In this document: positions 15,952-24,613 of the stretch, piece by piece
How the letters are laid out: every line of letters begins with the position of its first letter
Position numbering within the stretch: position 1 is the first letter of the stretch
Source of the DNA: Halobacteriales archaeon QS_1_68_20
GTDB taxonomy: Archaea > Halobacteriota > Halobacteria > Halobacteriales > PXRE01
DNA length: 37,819 nt
Assembly (NCBI GenBank): GCA_003021085.1
Contig: PXRE01000021.1
Span: 1 to 37,819 of the forward strand
Reading direction: 5' to 3'
Made by a program: the position numbers and the translations under genes
The notes under the pieces: model-generated
Database searches by the model: none
Told to the model about the DNA's origin: nothing
What the model saw: the letters and a program-made list of their open reading frames with translations, nothing else

Positions 15952-16451
15952 ACGGAGGCGATAGTAATCGAACGGCATGTATTTTCTCCCCGAGCCGTCG
16001 AACGCATCCGGTGGTGCGGTCGTCGGTTGCTGGGGGGGTTTATAAGTCCGCCGGAGCTGTTCGTCGGTAACGCGAGCTCTACCGTCCAGAAAGCCCGCGC
16101 GCGCTCTCTGTCGGCAGAAGCTTGGCCAGCAACGCGCAGAACGCCCCCGCGGGCTCGACTCGGGGGCAGCGCGAGAGGCAAGCTCTCGCTGGCCTTCGCC
16201 CGGTACCTCGCGAAGAACTCGCCGCGTCCCGCTTGCCCCGCTCGCGGGAACGGCACGGCGGCCGCGCCAGCGCGCGCCACTGCGACGGTCGAACGGATCT
16301 ATATGAAAATATGCACATATATTCATATATGGCCGACGGGCCGTGTCGAGCAGTCGCCCTGGCGGGCGGCCCGGACGGAGCAGTTCGGTCGGGGCCCCGA
16401 AGTCGTGTGTAACTCGGGGAACTTTTCCCGTCGGCCCGCTGACGAACTGGT
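15952..16451. other. Long intergenic region with TATA element, hairpin and AT-rich palindrome
   Basis: The 500 bp between two divergent genes hold no convincing gene. A TTTATAAG element near 16038-16046 could serve either strand. GCGAGAG-GCAAG-CTCTCGC near 16172-16190 is a perfect 7-bp hairpin. The AT-rich repeat at 16300-16332 is listed separately. Confidence 0.4.
16300..16332. repeat. Nested AT-rich palindrome, copy A
   Basis: TATATGAA (16300-16307) and TTCATATA (16322-16329) form an 8-bp perfect inverted repeat. Inside, ATATG-CA-CATAT (16309-16320) forms a second one. The same 31-base motif recurs at 29732-29762 with 27 of 31 identical bases. In strongly GC-rich DNA this is conspicuous. 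It may be a regulator's binding site upstream of the gene at 16452, or a small mobile repeat. Confidence 0.55.
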
Positions 16452-16880
16452 ATGTCACTGACCGTCACGCTCCTGGAGGTAGCCTCGAACGCCGCCCTTG
16501 GAATCTGGCTCGGGAGCATCGTCTTCTTCTCGTTCGTCGGTGCGCCCACCATCTTCTCGGCGCTCCCGATGGAGGAGGCCGGACAGGCCGTCAACGCCGT
16601 CTTCCCCCGGTACTACCTGTTCGGACTCGGACTCGGGGTCGTGGCGCTGGCCGCGACTGCCGGGCGCGGCGCAGTCGACGCGTTCGACGCCCCGCTCGTG
16701 GCGATGCTGGCCACCGTTGCCGTCGGCGTCCTGACGAACGCCTACGCGCGCTGGGTGCTGATCCCCCGGATGGAGGACGCCGGCGACGAGGCGTTCGACC
16801 GGTACCACGGCCGGTCGGTCCTGCTCAACGGCGTGACCCTGCTGGCCGTGGCCACTGCGCTGGTCGCGTCGCACCTCTGA
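16452..16880 (+). CDS. DUF4149/TMEM205-like membrane protein
   Basis: The 142-residue protein has four transmembrane helices: LGIWLGSIVFFSFVGAPTIF, YYLFGLGLGVVALAATAG, LVAMLATVAVGVLTNAYA and SVLLNGVTLLAVATALVA. It has the family pattern of an early PTIFSALPMEEAG segment, a FPRYY motif and a loop with EAFDRYHGRSV before the last helix. Homologues are integral membrane proteins without a proven transport role. The ATG start is clear. The AT-rich palindrome lies about 120 bp upstream. Confidence 0.78.
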   Translation: MSLTVTLLEVASNAALGIWLGSIVFFSFVGAPTIFSALPMEEAGQAVNAVFPRYYLFGLGLGVVALAATAGRGAVDAFDAPLVAMLATVAVGVLTNAYARWVLIPRMEDAGDEAFDRYHGRSVLLNGVTLLAVATALVASHL

Positions 16881-16909
16881 GGCGCCGCAACTCGGGCCAA
16901 CAGCCGCCT

Positions 16910-17090
16910 TCAGCGCTCCTGCTCGGCGGCCAGTACTCGCAACTGCTCGACCCGCCGCTCGACCGGCGGGTGCGCCCGCGTCGACAGCAGTTCGGCCCCC
17001 GCCCTTCCCTCGCGTCCTCGTCCGGGGATTCGGGCGCGTCCCCGAGCGTCCGCAGGGCCTCGGCCAGCGCCGCCGGGTCGCCCGTCAGGC
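16910..17090 (-). pseudogene. C-terminal remnant of an M48 (HtpX-like) metalloprotease
   Basis: On the minus strand the last 55-60 residues of an HtpX-like membrane protease remain. First comes TGDPAALAEALRTLGDAPES, then, after a frame change, ELLSTRAHPPVERRVEQL and the end. The S-T-x-HPPxExR motif is the usual end of this family. The HExxH zinc site and membrane helices are absent, so this is a dead fragment. It is cut off at about 17085-17090, exactly where the truncated DUF7519-like gene begins on the opposite strand. Confidence 0.55.
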
Positions 17091-18428
17091 GCGCTCGCGT
17101 TCGCCTGGGGCATCGTCGCCCTGTCCGCGGACCGGTACGCCCGACAGGCCGCCGGCAGCGTCGCGGTCGTCGTCGGCGGACTGGCGACGGTCGCCCCCAC
17201 GGTGACGGCCGCCAGCGTCGCGTCCGGCGTGGCCGTCACCGCGGGCGTCGTCGGCCTCGTGATCCTCGCGGTCGGGGCGACCGGCGGCACCTCACCCGGG
17301 CGGTTCGTCCCGGCCAGGCACGCCCTGGGCGCGTCGGTCGTGGCGTTGCTGGGCGCGTTCGCGCTCGGGTTCGGCGTGGCCCTGGTCGGGTGGTTGCTGG
17401 CGATCTGGGGCCCCCAGGAGGCCGCCGCCACCGTGGGCGCCGCGGTGTCGCGGCCGCTGTCGGCGCTGTTCGTGCTCCAGTTGCTCGTCCTCGCGCTGGT
17501 CGCGCTCGTCGACCGCGCGCGGTCGGTCGTCGAGGGGTGGTTCCGCGACGACGTGCCGGTCGACTCCTGGCACCTCGTCGAGTCGCTGCCGCTGACGTAC
17601 GAACCGCTGCCGTTCGCGTACTGGGCGTCGCTACCGTTCCAGGGCCTGCTCGCGGCGATCCCGTGGGGCAACGCGTCCCTCGAGTGGGTGCTCTCGTCGC
17701 TGTGGCTGTTCGGGACGGCCCTGGAGGTGCTGTTGACCTCGGGGTTCCTGGTGGGGCTGGTGGCGCTGGTCGCGGTGGTTCCGCTGGCCGTCCTCGTGGC
17801 GGAGGGCGTCCGCCGGGTGGCCGACGCGGTCCTCCAGCCAGTCCCGGCCCGGAGGGCCGCGCTCGGCGCCGGTGGCGTGCTCCTGGCCGTGCTGGTCCCC
17901 GTCGTCGTCGTGGCCGCGACGGTCACCGACCTCGGATCGTTGCGAGTCGACCACGCCCCCCGGACGGCGGTTTTGGCGCTCGGCGGTCTGGCGCTCGCGA
18001 TCGGTGCGCTTTACGTCCTCGTCGCCGGCGTCTTCGCCTCCGTCCTCGCCCTCGGCGGGCGGCGTCCCGACGTGGTGGGGGGCAGCGGCCTGGTGTTGCT
18101 AGCGACGGTCGCCGCCGCCGCGGCCGACGCGCCCCCGCTGGTGATCTTCGCGGGCGTCGCGGCGACCGTCGCCGCTTGGGACCTCGGGTCTACCGCGGGG
18201 GATCTGGGCGACCACGTCGGCCGCGACACCGAGAGCCGTCGTGCGGAAGTGGTCCACGCCACGGGGACGCTCGGCGTCGGCGTCGTCGGCGTGGGACTCG
18301 CGACCGCTGCCATCTACCTGCTCGGACCGCTCGCCACGTCCGCCGAGCAGGCTGGCGCCGCGGCCCTGCTCGCGCTGGCCGGCTTGCTCGTTTTGGCGGG
18401 CGCGCTGACGCTGGACGCGGTCGGATAG
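17088..18428 (+). pseudogene. 5'-truncated multi-pass membrane protein, DUF7519-like
   Basis: About 446 residues are readable, with roughly ten hydrophobic helices. The sequence starts mid-helix (ALAFAWGIVALSADRYARQAAG) with no start codon at the junction. The first usable start is a GTG at 17202, which would give 408 residues. The content (AGSVAVVVGGLATVAP, YEPLPFAYWASLPFQGLL, LAGLLVLAGALTLD) resembles DUF7519, a haloarchaeal membrane family usually found near MoxR/DUF58/transglutaminase genes, but none of those is nearby. The frame is otherwise intact, so a shortened protein could be made. The family name is by resemblance. Confidence 0.5.
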
Positions 18429-18456
18429 CCGTCGCCACCACGACCATCACTCATTT

Positions 18457-18473
18457 GTACAACCGGGTTGTAC
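18457..18473. promoter_or_regulatory. Perfect palindrome at the thiD-thiN start
   Basis: GTACAACCGGGTTGTAC is an 8-bp perfect inverted repeat around one central base, ending 7 bp before the ATG. For a leaderless gene this covers the transcription start, so binding there would block initiation. I infer a thiamine-responsive repressor. I recall haloarchaeal ThiR (HTH-ThiN) as a candidate but cannot match its site from memory. Confidence 0.55.
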
Positions 18474-18480
18474 TTCGGCC

Positions 18481-19842
18481 ATGAGCAGACAGCCAGCCCC
18501 ACAGCGGCCGCCGGTAGCGCTGACCGTCGCCGGGAGCGACTCCGGCGGGGGTGCGGGCGTCCAGGCGGACCTGCAGACGATGGCGGCCCACGGCGCGTTC
18601 GGGACGAGCGTGCTCACGGCCGTCACGGCCCAACACACCCGCGGCGTCGAGACGACGCACGTCCTGCCCGTCGAGGAGGTGCGGGCGCAACTGGACGCGG
18701 TCGCCGCAGACTTCGACCTCCGGGCGGTCAAGACGGGGATGCTCGCGACGCGGCCCATCGTCGAACTCGTGACCGAGTTCGCCGCGGGCCTCGACCGGCC
18801 TTTCGTCGTCGATCCGGTGATGGTCGCCGCGTCGGGCGACAGACTGCTGTCGTCCGACGCCGAGGCGGCCTACGAGGATCTCGTGGCGGCGGCGACAGTC
18901 GCGACGCCCAACGCCGACGAGGCGGAGGTGCTGACCGGAATCGCCGTGGAGGACGCCGAGGACGCCGTCGCCGCCGGCCGGGACCTCCGCGAATTGGGCG
19001 TCGACCACGCGCTGGTCACGGGTGGGCACTTCGGGGACGACGCCGTCGACGTGCTCGTGAGCGACGACGGCGTCCACCGGTTCTCCCACCCCCGGGTCGC
19101 GGACGCCGCCACGCACGGCTCCGGATGCACGCTCTCGTCGGCAATCGCCGCCCGCCTGGCCAACGGCGCGTCACCCGTCGATGCCGTTCACGGTGCCAGC
19201 GCGTTCATGGAGCGGGCCGTCCGGCACTACGCCGACGTCGGCGCAGGGCCGGGCGCGGTCAACCACCTCGTCGGCCTCCGGGAACGCGCCGAGCGCCAGT
19301 CGACCGCGACGGCCGTCCGGCGGATCCTCGAACGGTTCGTCGAGGCGGACGTCTCCCCGCTGGTCCCGGAAGTGGGAACGAACGTGGTCGGCGCGACGAC
19401 CTACGCCGAGTCGCCGGCCGAGACGGCGGCCGTCGAGGGGCGGATCAACCGGACGACCGACGGGGTCGCGCCCACCGGCGGCGTACGGTTCGGCGCGTCC
19501 GGTCACGTCGCCCGGTACCTGCTCGCCGTCCGCGAGTTCGACCCCGACCGCCGGTTCGCCTGCAACTGCCGGTTCGACGACGACGTGGAGGCCGCCCTGG
19601 ACGCGCTGGACTGGCCGACGGTCGAACTGGACCGGCAGGACCAGCCAGACCGGGGCGCCGACCGCGACGGGAGCACGATGCAGTGGGCCGCAAGGAAAGC
19701 CTACGCCGACACCGACGAACCCCCGGTCGTCGTCTACGACCGCGGCGCGGTCGGCAAGGAACCGATGTGCCGGGTGACCGCCCGCTGGGCCGACGAGTTG
19801 ATCGACCGGATGCTGGCGCTCCGGGACGAGGTCGCGGGCTGA
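18481..19842 (+). CDS. thiD: Bifunctional HMP/HMP-P kinase ThiD fused to thiamine-phosphate synthase ThiN
   Basis: The 453-residue protein joins two thiamine-synthesis enzymes. Residues 12-265 are ThiD, a ribokinase-fold kinase that phosphorylates hydroxymethylpyrimidine and its monophosphate: [49 protein letters not shown], and the anion hole [18 protein letters not shown]. Residues about 280-453 are ThiN, which couples the pyrimidine with the thiazole phosphate: [35 protein letters not shown] and [11 protein letters not shown]. ThiN replaces bacterial ThiE in many archaea. A perfect palindrome 7 bp before the ATG suggests repression by a thiamine-sensing factor. Confidence 0.93.
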   Translation: MSRQPAPQRPPVALTVAGSDSGGGAGVQADLQTMAAHGAFGTSVLTAVTAQHTRGVETTHVLPVEEVRAQLDAVAADFDLRAVKTGMLATRPIVELVTEFAAGLDRPFVVDPVMVAASGDRLLSSDAEAAYEDLVAAATVATPNADEAEVLTGIAVEDAEDAVAAGRDLRELGVDHALVTGGHFGDDAVDVLVSDDGVHRFSHPRVADAATHGSGCTLSSAIAARLANGASPVDAVHGASAFMERAVRHYADVGAGPGAVNHLVGLRERAERQSTATAVRRILERFVEADVSPLVPEVGTNVVGATTYAESPAETAAVEGRINRTTDGVAPTGGVRFGASGHVARYLLAVREFDPDRRFACNCRFDDDVEAALDALDWPTVELDRQDQPDRGADRDGSTMQWAARKAYADTDEPPVVVYDRGAVGKEPMCRVTARWADELIDRMLALRDEVAG

Positions 19843-19895
19843 CCTGACCCCCGACCGGTTTCGCCCGGACCAACCTGCCCGGCCAGGCGATGGTG

Positions 19896-19957
19896 GCCGG
19901 CACCTCCGCGCATCGGAGGTAGCCGGCACATCCACTCCGGGTGGGACTGAAAGGGGC
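19896..19957. repeat. Hairpin followed by a GGGTGGGACTGAAAGGGG motif
   Basis: GCCGGCACCTCCG (19896-19908) pairs with CGGAGGTAGCCGGC (19914-19927), giving a 13-bp stem with one bulged base and a 5-base loop. The motif GGGTGGGACTGAAAGGGG follows at 19939-19956. I recall similar GTGGGACTGAAAGGGG sequences as recurrent in haloarchaeal intergenic DNA, which would make this a repeat or small-RNA element rather than a terminator. The rest of the 258-bp gap shows nothing else except the mutS promoter. Confidence 0.4.
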
Positions 19958-20069
19958 CGGGCGCTTCTGGGTGGTGGTGACAGAGAGATCGTTCACGGAA
20001 CACGCGTGGGCTTTCGGAGAGGTCATTTGAGGGACTCCAGCGAACCACCTCCGCCCCGGAACCCGCAGG

Positions 20070-20080
20070 GTTTTACTCGC
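20070..20080 (+). promoter_or_regulatory. TATA-like element of mutS
   Basis: GGTTTTACTCG sits about 26 bp before the ATG at 20101, consistent with a leaderless mutS transcript. Confidence 0.4.
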
Positions 20081-20100
20081 TCCCGCGGGAGCCACCACCA

Positions 20101-22749
20101 ATGACCGAGGCGACGGGCATCGTGGGCGACTTCTTCGCCCTCAAGGAGGGAGCCGAGGCCGACGTGTTGGCGATGCAGATGGGCGACTTCTACGAGTTCT
20201 TCGGGGAGGACGCCCGCCTGGTCAGCGAGGAACTCGACCTGCAGACCTCCAGGAAGTCCTCCGGCGGCGAGCAGTACGACATGGCCGGCGTGCCCGTCGA
20301 CGAACTCACGCCCTATCTCAACGCGCTGGTCGAGCGCGGCTACCGCGTCGCGGTCGCCGACCAGTACGAGGTCGACGGCGAGGTGGAACGCGAGGTGACC
20401 CGCGTCGTCACGCCGGGCACCCTGCTGGAGACGACCGACGCCGACGCCCGATTTCTCGCGGCCGTCGTCGGCGGGGACGGTGGCACTGGTGAGGCCTCGG
20501 ACACCTACGGCCTGGCGTTCGCGGACGCCACGACCGGCCGGTTCCTCGTGACCCGCGCCGACGACGCCGAGGCCGCGCTCACGGAACTGTACCGTTTCGA
20601 CCCCGTGGAGGTCCTCCCCGGGCCGGAGGTCCGCAACGACGACGACTTCCTGGCGGCCCTGCGCGAACGGATCGACGCCACCCGGACGCTCCACGAGTCA
20701 AACGCCTTCGCCAGCGGGGCGGCGGCCCACGCCGTCCGCGAGCAGTTCGGGGACGTGCTGGACAGCCTCGGGGTCGACTCGTCGGCCCCCGAGGTGCGGG
20801 CCGCGGGCGGCGCCGTGGACTACCTCGACGCCACCGGTGCGGGCGCGCTGGCGGCGATGACCCGCCTGCGGACCTACGAGGGCGACGACCACGTCTCGCT
20901 GGACGCCACCACCCAGCGCAACCTCGAACTGCTGGAGACGATGAGCGGCGACGGCGAGGGGTCGCTGGTCGACACCGTGGACCACACCGTCACCAGCGCC
21001 GGCGGGCGCCTCCTGCGGGAGTGGCTCGCCCGCCCGCGGCGGGACCTGGCCGAACTGCGCCGCCGCCAGGACGGGGTCGCGGCGCTCGCGGAGGGGGCGA
21101 TGGCCCGCGAGGAACTCCGGGACCTGCTCGGGGACGCCTACGATCTCGAACGACTCGCCTCCCGGGCGACCGGCGGTCGCGCCGACGCCCGCGACCTGTT
21201 GCAGGTCCGGGACACCCTCGGCCTGTCCCCGGACCTCCGGGAGGCCGTCGAGCGCTCGCCCGCGCTCGCTGACTCACCGGTCGCGGACCTGCTGGACGAC
21301 GCCGACGCCGCGGCCGCCGAGGAGTTGCACGCGGACCTCGCGGACGCGCTGGCGGCGGACCCGCCGTCGACGCTGACGGAGGGCGGCCTCCTACAGCGGG
21401 GTTACGACGACGAACTGGACGAGTTGATCGAGCGCCACGAGGAGTTGCAGGGGTGGTTCGACAGCCTGGCCGAGCGGGTCAAGCGCCAGTACAGCCTCAC
21501 CCACGTCACCGTCGACCGCAACAAGACCGACGGCTACTACGTGCAGGTCGGCAAGAGCGAGGCCGACGGCGTACCAGACCGCTTCGAGGAGATCAAGACC
21601 CTCAAGAACAGCAAGCGGTTCACCACCGACGAACTCGCCGAGAAGGAGCGGGAACTCCTGCGCCTGGAGGAGGCCCGCGGCGACCTGGAGTACGAACTGT
21701 TCGAGCGGTTGCGCGAGCGGGTAGCGGCGAAGGCGGAACTACTCCAGTGGGTCGGCCGGGCGCTGGCGGAGGTCGACGTGCTGGCCTCGCTGGCCACCCA
21801 CGCCGTCGAGAACGGCTGGACCCGCCCCGAGTTGACCCGCGACGACGCCCTCGAAATCGAGCGCGGCCGTCACCCCGTCGTCGAGCAGACCACCGACTTC
21901 GTCCCGAACGACGCCCGCTTCGGCCCGGACCGACGGTTCCTGGTCGTGACCGGCCCGAACATGAGCGGCAAGTCGACCTACCTGCGGCAGACCGCGCTGA
22001 TCGTCCTGCTCGCGCAGGTCGGGTCGTTCGTGCCCGCGGACGCCGCGAGGGTCGGCCTCGTGGACGGCATCTACACCCGCGTCGGCGCGCTGGACGAACT
22101 CGCGCAGGGCCGCTCGACGTTCATGGTCGAGATGCAGGAACTCTCGAACATCCTCCACTCGGCGACCGAGGACTCGCTGGTCGTCTTAGACGAGGTGGGG
22201 CGGGGCACCGCCACCTACGACGGCATCTCCATCGCCTGGGCGGCGACGGAGTACCTCCACAACGAGGTCGGGGCGAAGACGCTGTTCGCCACCCACTACC
22301 ACGAACTCACGACGTTGGCGGAGCACCTCGAACGGGTGGAGAACGTCCACGTCGCGGCCGAGGAGCGCGGCGAGGACGTGACCTTCCTGCGGACGATCCG
22401 CGAGGGGCCGACCGACCGCTCGTACGGCGTCCACGTCGCGGACCTGGCGGGGGTCCCCGACCCCGTGGTCGACCGCTCGCGGGAGGTCCTGGACCGCCTG
22501 CGCGAGGAGAAAGCCGTCGAGGCCCGCGGGGCCGGCGGCGGCGAGACGGTCCAGGCAGTGTTCGACCTCGAGTCGGGGAGTTTCCGCGGGACGGCCAGCG
22601 CCGACGGTGCGGAAGGAGCGGAGGAACCGCTGGACCCGGAAACCGAGCACGTGCTGTCGGAACTGGCGGAGACGGACGTCAACGAGGTGCCGCCCGTGGA
22701 GTTGATGGCGAAGGTCCAGGAGTGGCAAGAGCGGATCGAGGACGGGTGA
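20101..22749 (+). CDS. mutS: DNA mismatch repair protein MutS
   Basis: The 882-residue protein has the complete MutS1 layout. Domain I carries the mismatch-reading motif GDFYEFFGEDA (Phe-x-Glu at about 30-32). The connector, lever and clamp domains follow, the latter around LTHVTVDRNKTDGYYVQVGK. The ABC ATPase has Walker A GPNMSGKSTYLRQTA (from about 618), then GRSTFMVEM, Walker B with LDEVGRGTATYDG, and FATHYHELT. It binds mismatches and recruits MutL, whose gene lies about 12 kb away in the same orientation. The C-terminus (EPLDPETEHVLSEL to the end) resembles the dimer helix of MutS. Frame and motifs are intact. Confidence 0.95.
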   Translation: MTEATGIVGDFFALKEGAEADVLAMQMGDFYEFFGEDARLVSEELDLQTSRKSSGGEQYDMAGVPVDELTPYLNALVERGYRVAVADQYEVDGEVEREVTRVVTPGTLLETTDADARFLAAVVGGDGGTGEASDTYGLAFADATTGRFLVTRADDAEAALTELYRFDPVEVLPGPEVRNDDDFLAALRERIDATRTLHESNAFASGAAAHAVREQFGDVLDSLGVDSSAPEVRAAGGAVDYLDATGAGALAAMTRLRTYEGDDHVSLDATTQRNLELLETMSGDGEGSLVDTVDHTVTSAGGRLLREWLARPRRDLAELRRRQDGVAALAEGAMAREELRDLLGDAYDLERLASRATGGRADARDLLQVRDTLGLSPDLREAVERSPALADSPVADLLDDADAAAAEELHADLADALAADPPSTLTEGGLLQRGYDDELDELIERHEELQGWFDSLAERVKRQYSLTHVTVDRNKTDGYYVQVGKSEADGVPDRFEEIKTLKNSKRFTTDELAEKERELLRLEEARGDLEYELFERLRERVAAKAELLQWVGRALAEVDVLASLATHAVENGWTRPELTRDDALEIERGRHPVVEQTTDFVPNDARFGPDRRFLVVTGPNMSGKSTYLRQTALIVLLAQVGSFVPADAARVGLVDGIYTRVGALDELAQGRSTFMVEMQELSNILHSATEDSLVVLDEVGRGTATYDGISIAWAATEYLHNEVGAKTLFATHYHELTTLAEHLERVENVHVAAEERGEDVTFLRTIREGPTDRSYGVHVADLAGVPDPVVDRSREVLDRLREEKAVEARGAGGGETVQAVFDLESGSFRGTASADGAEGAEEPLDPETEHVLSELAETDVNEVPPVELMAKVQEWQERIEDG

Positions 22750-22799
22750 CCCTGGCCCTGTAGTGACGTTGATTATCCTGGGCCGACAGCGGGTGAACG

Positions 22800-23411
22800 A
22801 TGACGGACGAGACCGACGATGGCGCCAGCGATCTCTTCGATGGCGTAGAAAGGGCGGAATCGGACATCGTCGGCGACGATGACGAGTTCTGGTATCCGAC
22901 AGTCGAAGACATCGTCGAGATTCACGACGCTATCATCGCTGAGGATCCCGAGGGGGAACCAGGTATCGAGGATCGGGATCGAATCCAGTACGCCGTCGAC
23001 TACGTGCAACATGGGATGTTCGGGGAGAAACCGGAAACGGTGCACGAAAAAGCGTTCGCGCTCGTGCGACTCCTCGCTTCGAACCACTGGTTCGTAGACG
23101 GAAACAAGCGAACTGCCCTGAACACCACGAACCTCTTCTACATTCTCAACGGATACGAACTGGAATACGGCCAGGACCTTCGAGCGATGCTGAAACTCCT
23201 CGCCGTGAGAGAAGATATCATCGACCGGGACGTTGCGACTGGCTACCTGGCTGAACAGACCGAAGAACTCGCCCCTGCAACGATGTGGACGATTGGAATC
23301 GTGGCTATTGCCGAAACTCTCTTCGAAGAGTTGGGGATAGAGCCGGCGGACTTTGACATAGAGACGGATAGTGACGATACCGGTTCTGACCCGGATGACC
23401 ACAACGATTAA
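22800..23411 (+). CDS. Doc-type Fic-fold toxin
   Basis: The 203-residue protein has a Fic/Doc core with the active loop NHWFVDGNKRTALNTTNLFY. This is the Doc version (HxFxDGNKR) rather than the AMP-transferring Fic version (GNGR). Doc proteins phosphorylate EF-Tu in bacteria; the archaeal target is not known. Before the loop, YAVDYVQHGMFGEKPETVHEKAF fits the helix preceding the Fic motif. The acidic ends (first 30 and last 25 residues) are haloarchaeal adaptations or linkers. The gene has lower GC than mutS and the reductase on either side, suggesting transfer. It has a TATA-like GATTATC about 29 bp upstream. Confidence 0.8.
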   Translation: MTDETDDGASDLFDGVERAESDIVGDDDEFWYPTVEDIVEIHDAIIAEDPEGEPGIEDRDRIQYAVDYVQHGMFGEKPETVHEKAFALVRLLASNHWFVDGNKRTALNTTNLFYILNGYELEYGQDLRAMLKLLAVREDIIDRDVATGYLAEQTEELAPATMWTIGIVAIAETLFEELGIEPADFDIETDSDDTGSDPDDHND

Positions 23412-23441
23412 CCGGATGACGTACTCACGCCAATACAACGA

Positions 23442-23648
23442 ATGGCTGTCGACGAGGGCGAAGACCGGCCTCGGGCGAACGTCATGGAGACCCTTCTAAG
23501 CACTATCCGGGAGCGATACGTCGAAGAACACGGGGAGGAACCCCCGGAAGAGTTCATGGAGCGTGCCAGGGCGAAGATCGTCCACGGGGTCGCAACCAGG
23601 GACAGGGAAGAGCACCGCGACATCTACGACGCGCTCGCCGACGAGTAA
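23442..23648 (+). CDS. Small protein after the Doc toxin, candidate antitoxin
   Basis: The 68-residue charged helical protein (METLLSTIRERYVEEHGEEP, EEFMERARAKIVHGVATRDR) starts 30 bp after the toxin stop in the same direction. I do not recognise its family. Position and size suggest the antitoxin of the pair, in reverse order to the usual antitoxin-first layout. The N-terminus has no ribbon-helix-helix or HTH pattern I can defend. Confidence 0.55.
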   Translation: MAVDEGEDRPRANVMETLLSTIRERYVEEHGEEPPEEFMERARAKIVHGVATRDREEHRDIYDALADE

Positions 23649-23718
23649 CCGGACTCCGTAACCTCGAACGAATAACCACGGCCGTGGCTTTTCTGTACGC
23701 CGCGTTCGACCTGCGTCC

Positions 23719-24555
23719 ATGGAGTACGCCGAAGCGGGCGGCGCCCGCATCCCGAAACTCGGCCTGGGAACCTGGCAGAACACCGACCCCGAGCAGTGTA
23801 CCGAGAGCGTCCGGACGGCCCTGGAGGTAGGGTACCGCCACGTCGACACGGCCCAGATATACGAGAACGAGGCCGCCGTCGGCGAGGGCATCGCGGCCGC
23901 AGACGTCGACCGCGAGGAGGTGTTCCTGACGACGAAGGTCTGGCGGTCGAACCTCCGGCGAGGCGACCTGCAGGCGTCCGTCCGGGAGAGTCTCGACCGC
24001 CTCGGCGTCGACTACGTGGACCTGCTCCTGGCCCACTGGCCCCACCCGCGGGTCCCGGTCGAGGAGACGCTGGGCGCGATGGCCGAACTGCGCGAGGAGG
24101 GACTGGTCGAACACCTCGGGGTCAGCAACTTCACGCGCTCGCAACTCCGCGAGGCGGTCGAGGCCGTCGACGCGCCCGTCGTGGCCGACCAGGTGCTCTA
24201 CCACCCCTACAAGGACCAGTCCGACCTCCTGGCGTTCTGTGCCGACCGCGGCGTCGCGCTGACGGCCTACAGTCCGCTCGCCAGGGCCGCCGTCCTTGAC
24301 GACGACGTGCTGGCCCGAATCGGCCGCCGGTACGACAAGAGCGCCCCGCAGGTCGCGCTCCGGTGGCTGCTCCAGCAGGACGGCGTCGTCGCCATCCCGA
24401 AGGCGACGAGCAGGGGCCACATCGAGGCGAACTTCGAGGTCTTCGACTTCGAGTTGACCGACGCGGAGATGGCCGAGATTCACGACCTCCGGGGCGGCCT
24501 CGGGATGCGCCTGAAGAACCGCCTGCCGGCGCTGATGCGGCGGGTGCCGATCTGA
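23719..24555 (+). CDS. Aldo/keto reductase
   Basis: The 278-residue protein is a TIM-barrel NADPH-dependent oxidoreductase. The catalytic tetrad is visible: Asp43 and Tyr48 in YRHVDTAQIYENE, Lys73 in FLTTKVWRS and His106 in LLAHWP. GVSNFTRSQLREAV, NADPH-pocket motifs near AYSPLARAAVL and AIPKATSRGHIEAN are typical of the branch that reduces 2,5-diketo-gluconate and other small carbonyls. The substrate cannot be read from sequence. The gene has normal high GC and starts 70 bp after the lower-GC toxin pair. Confidence 0.92.
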   Translation: MEYAEAGGARIPKLGLGTWQNTDPEQCTESVRTALEVGYRHVDTAQIYENEAAVGEGIAAADVDREEVFLTTKVWRSNLRRGDLQASVRESLDRLGVDYVDLLLAHWPHPRVPVEETLGAMAELREEGLVEHLGVSNFTRSQLREAVEAVDAPVVADQVLYHPYKDQSDLLAFCADRGVALTAYSPLARAAVLDDDVLARIGRRYDKSAPQVALRWLLQQDGVVAIPKATSRGHIEANFEVFDFELTDAEMAEIHDLRGGLGMRLKNRLPALMRRVPI

Positions 24556-24613
24556 CCGCGGAGAACGCCGACCACCACAATCCTTTTGCGCGGGTCCGTC
24601 GGAGGGCCCCACC

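Noticed and set aside
16343..18484. A 713-residue plus-strand frame
   Set aside because: Arg/Gly/Pro-rich shadow of the 16452 and 17088 genes in another frame.
21453..22763. A 436-residue plus-strand frame inside mutS
   Set aside because: Arg-rich out-of-frame reading; mutS motifs in the other frame are unbroken.
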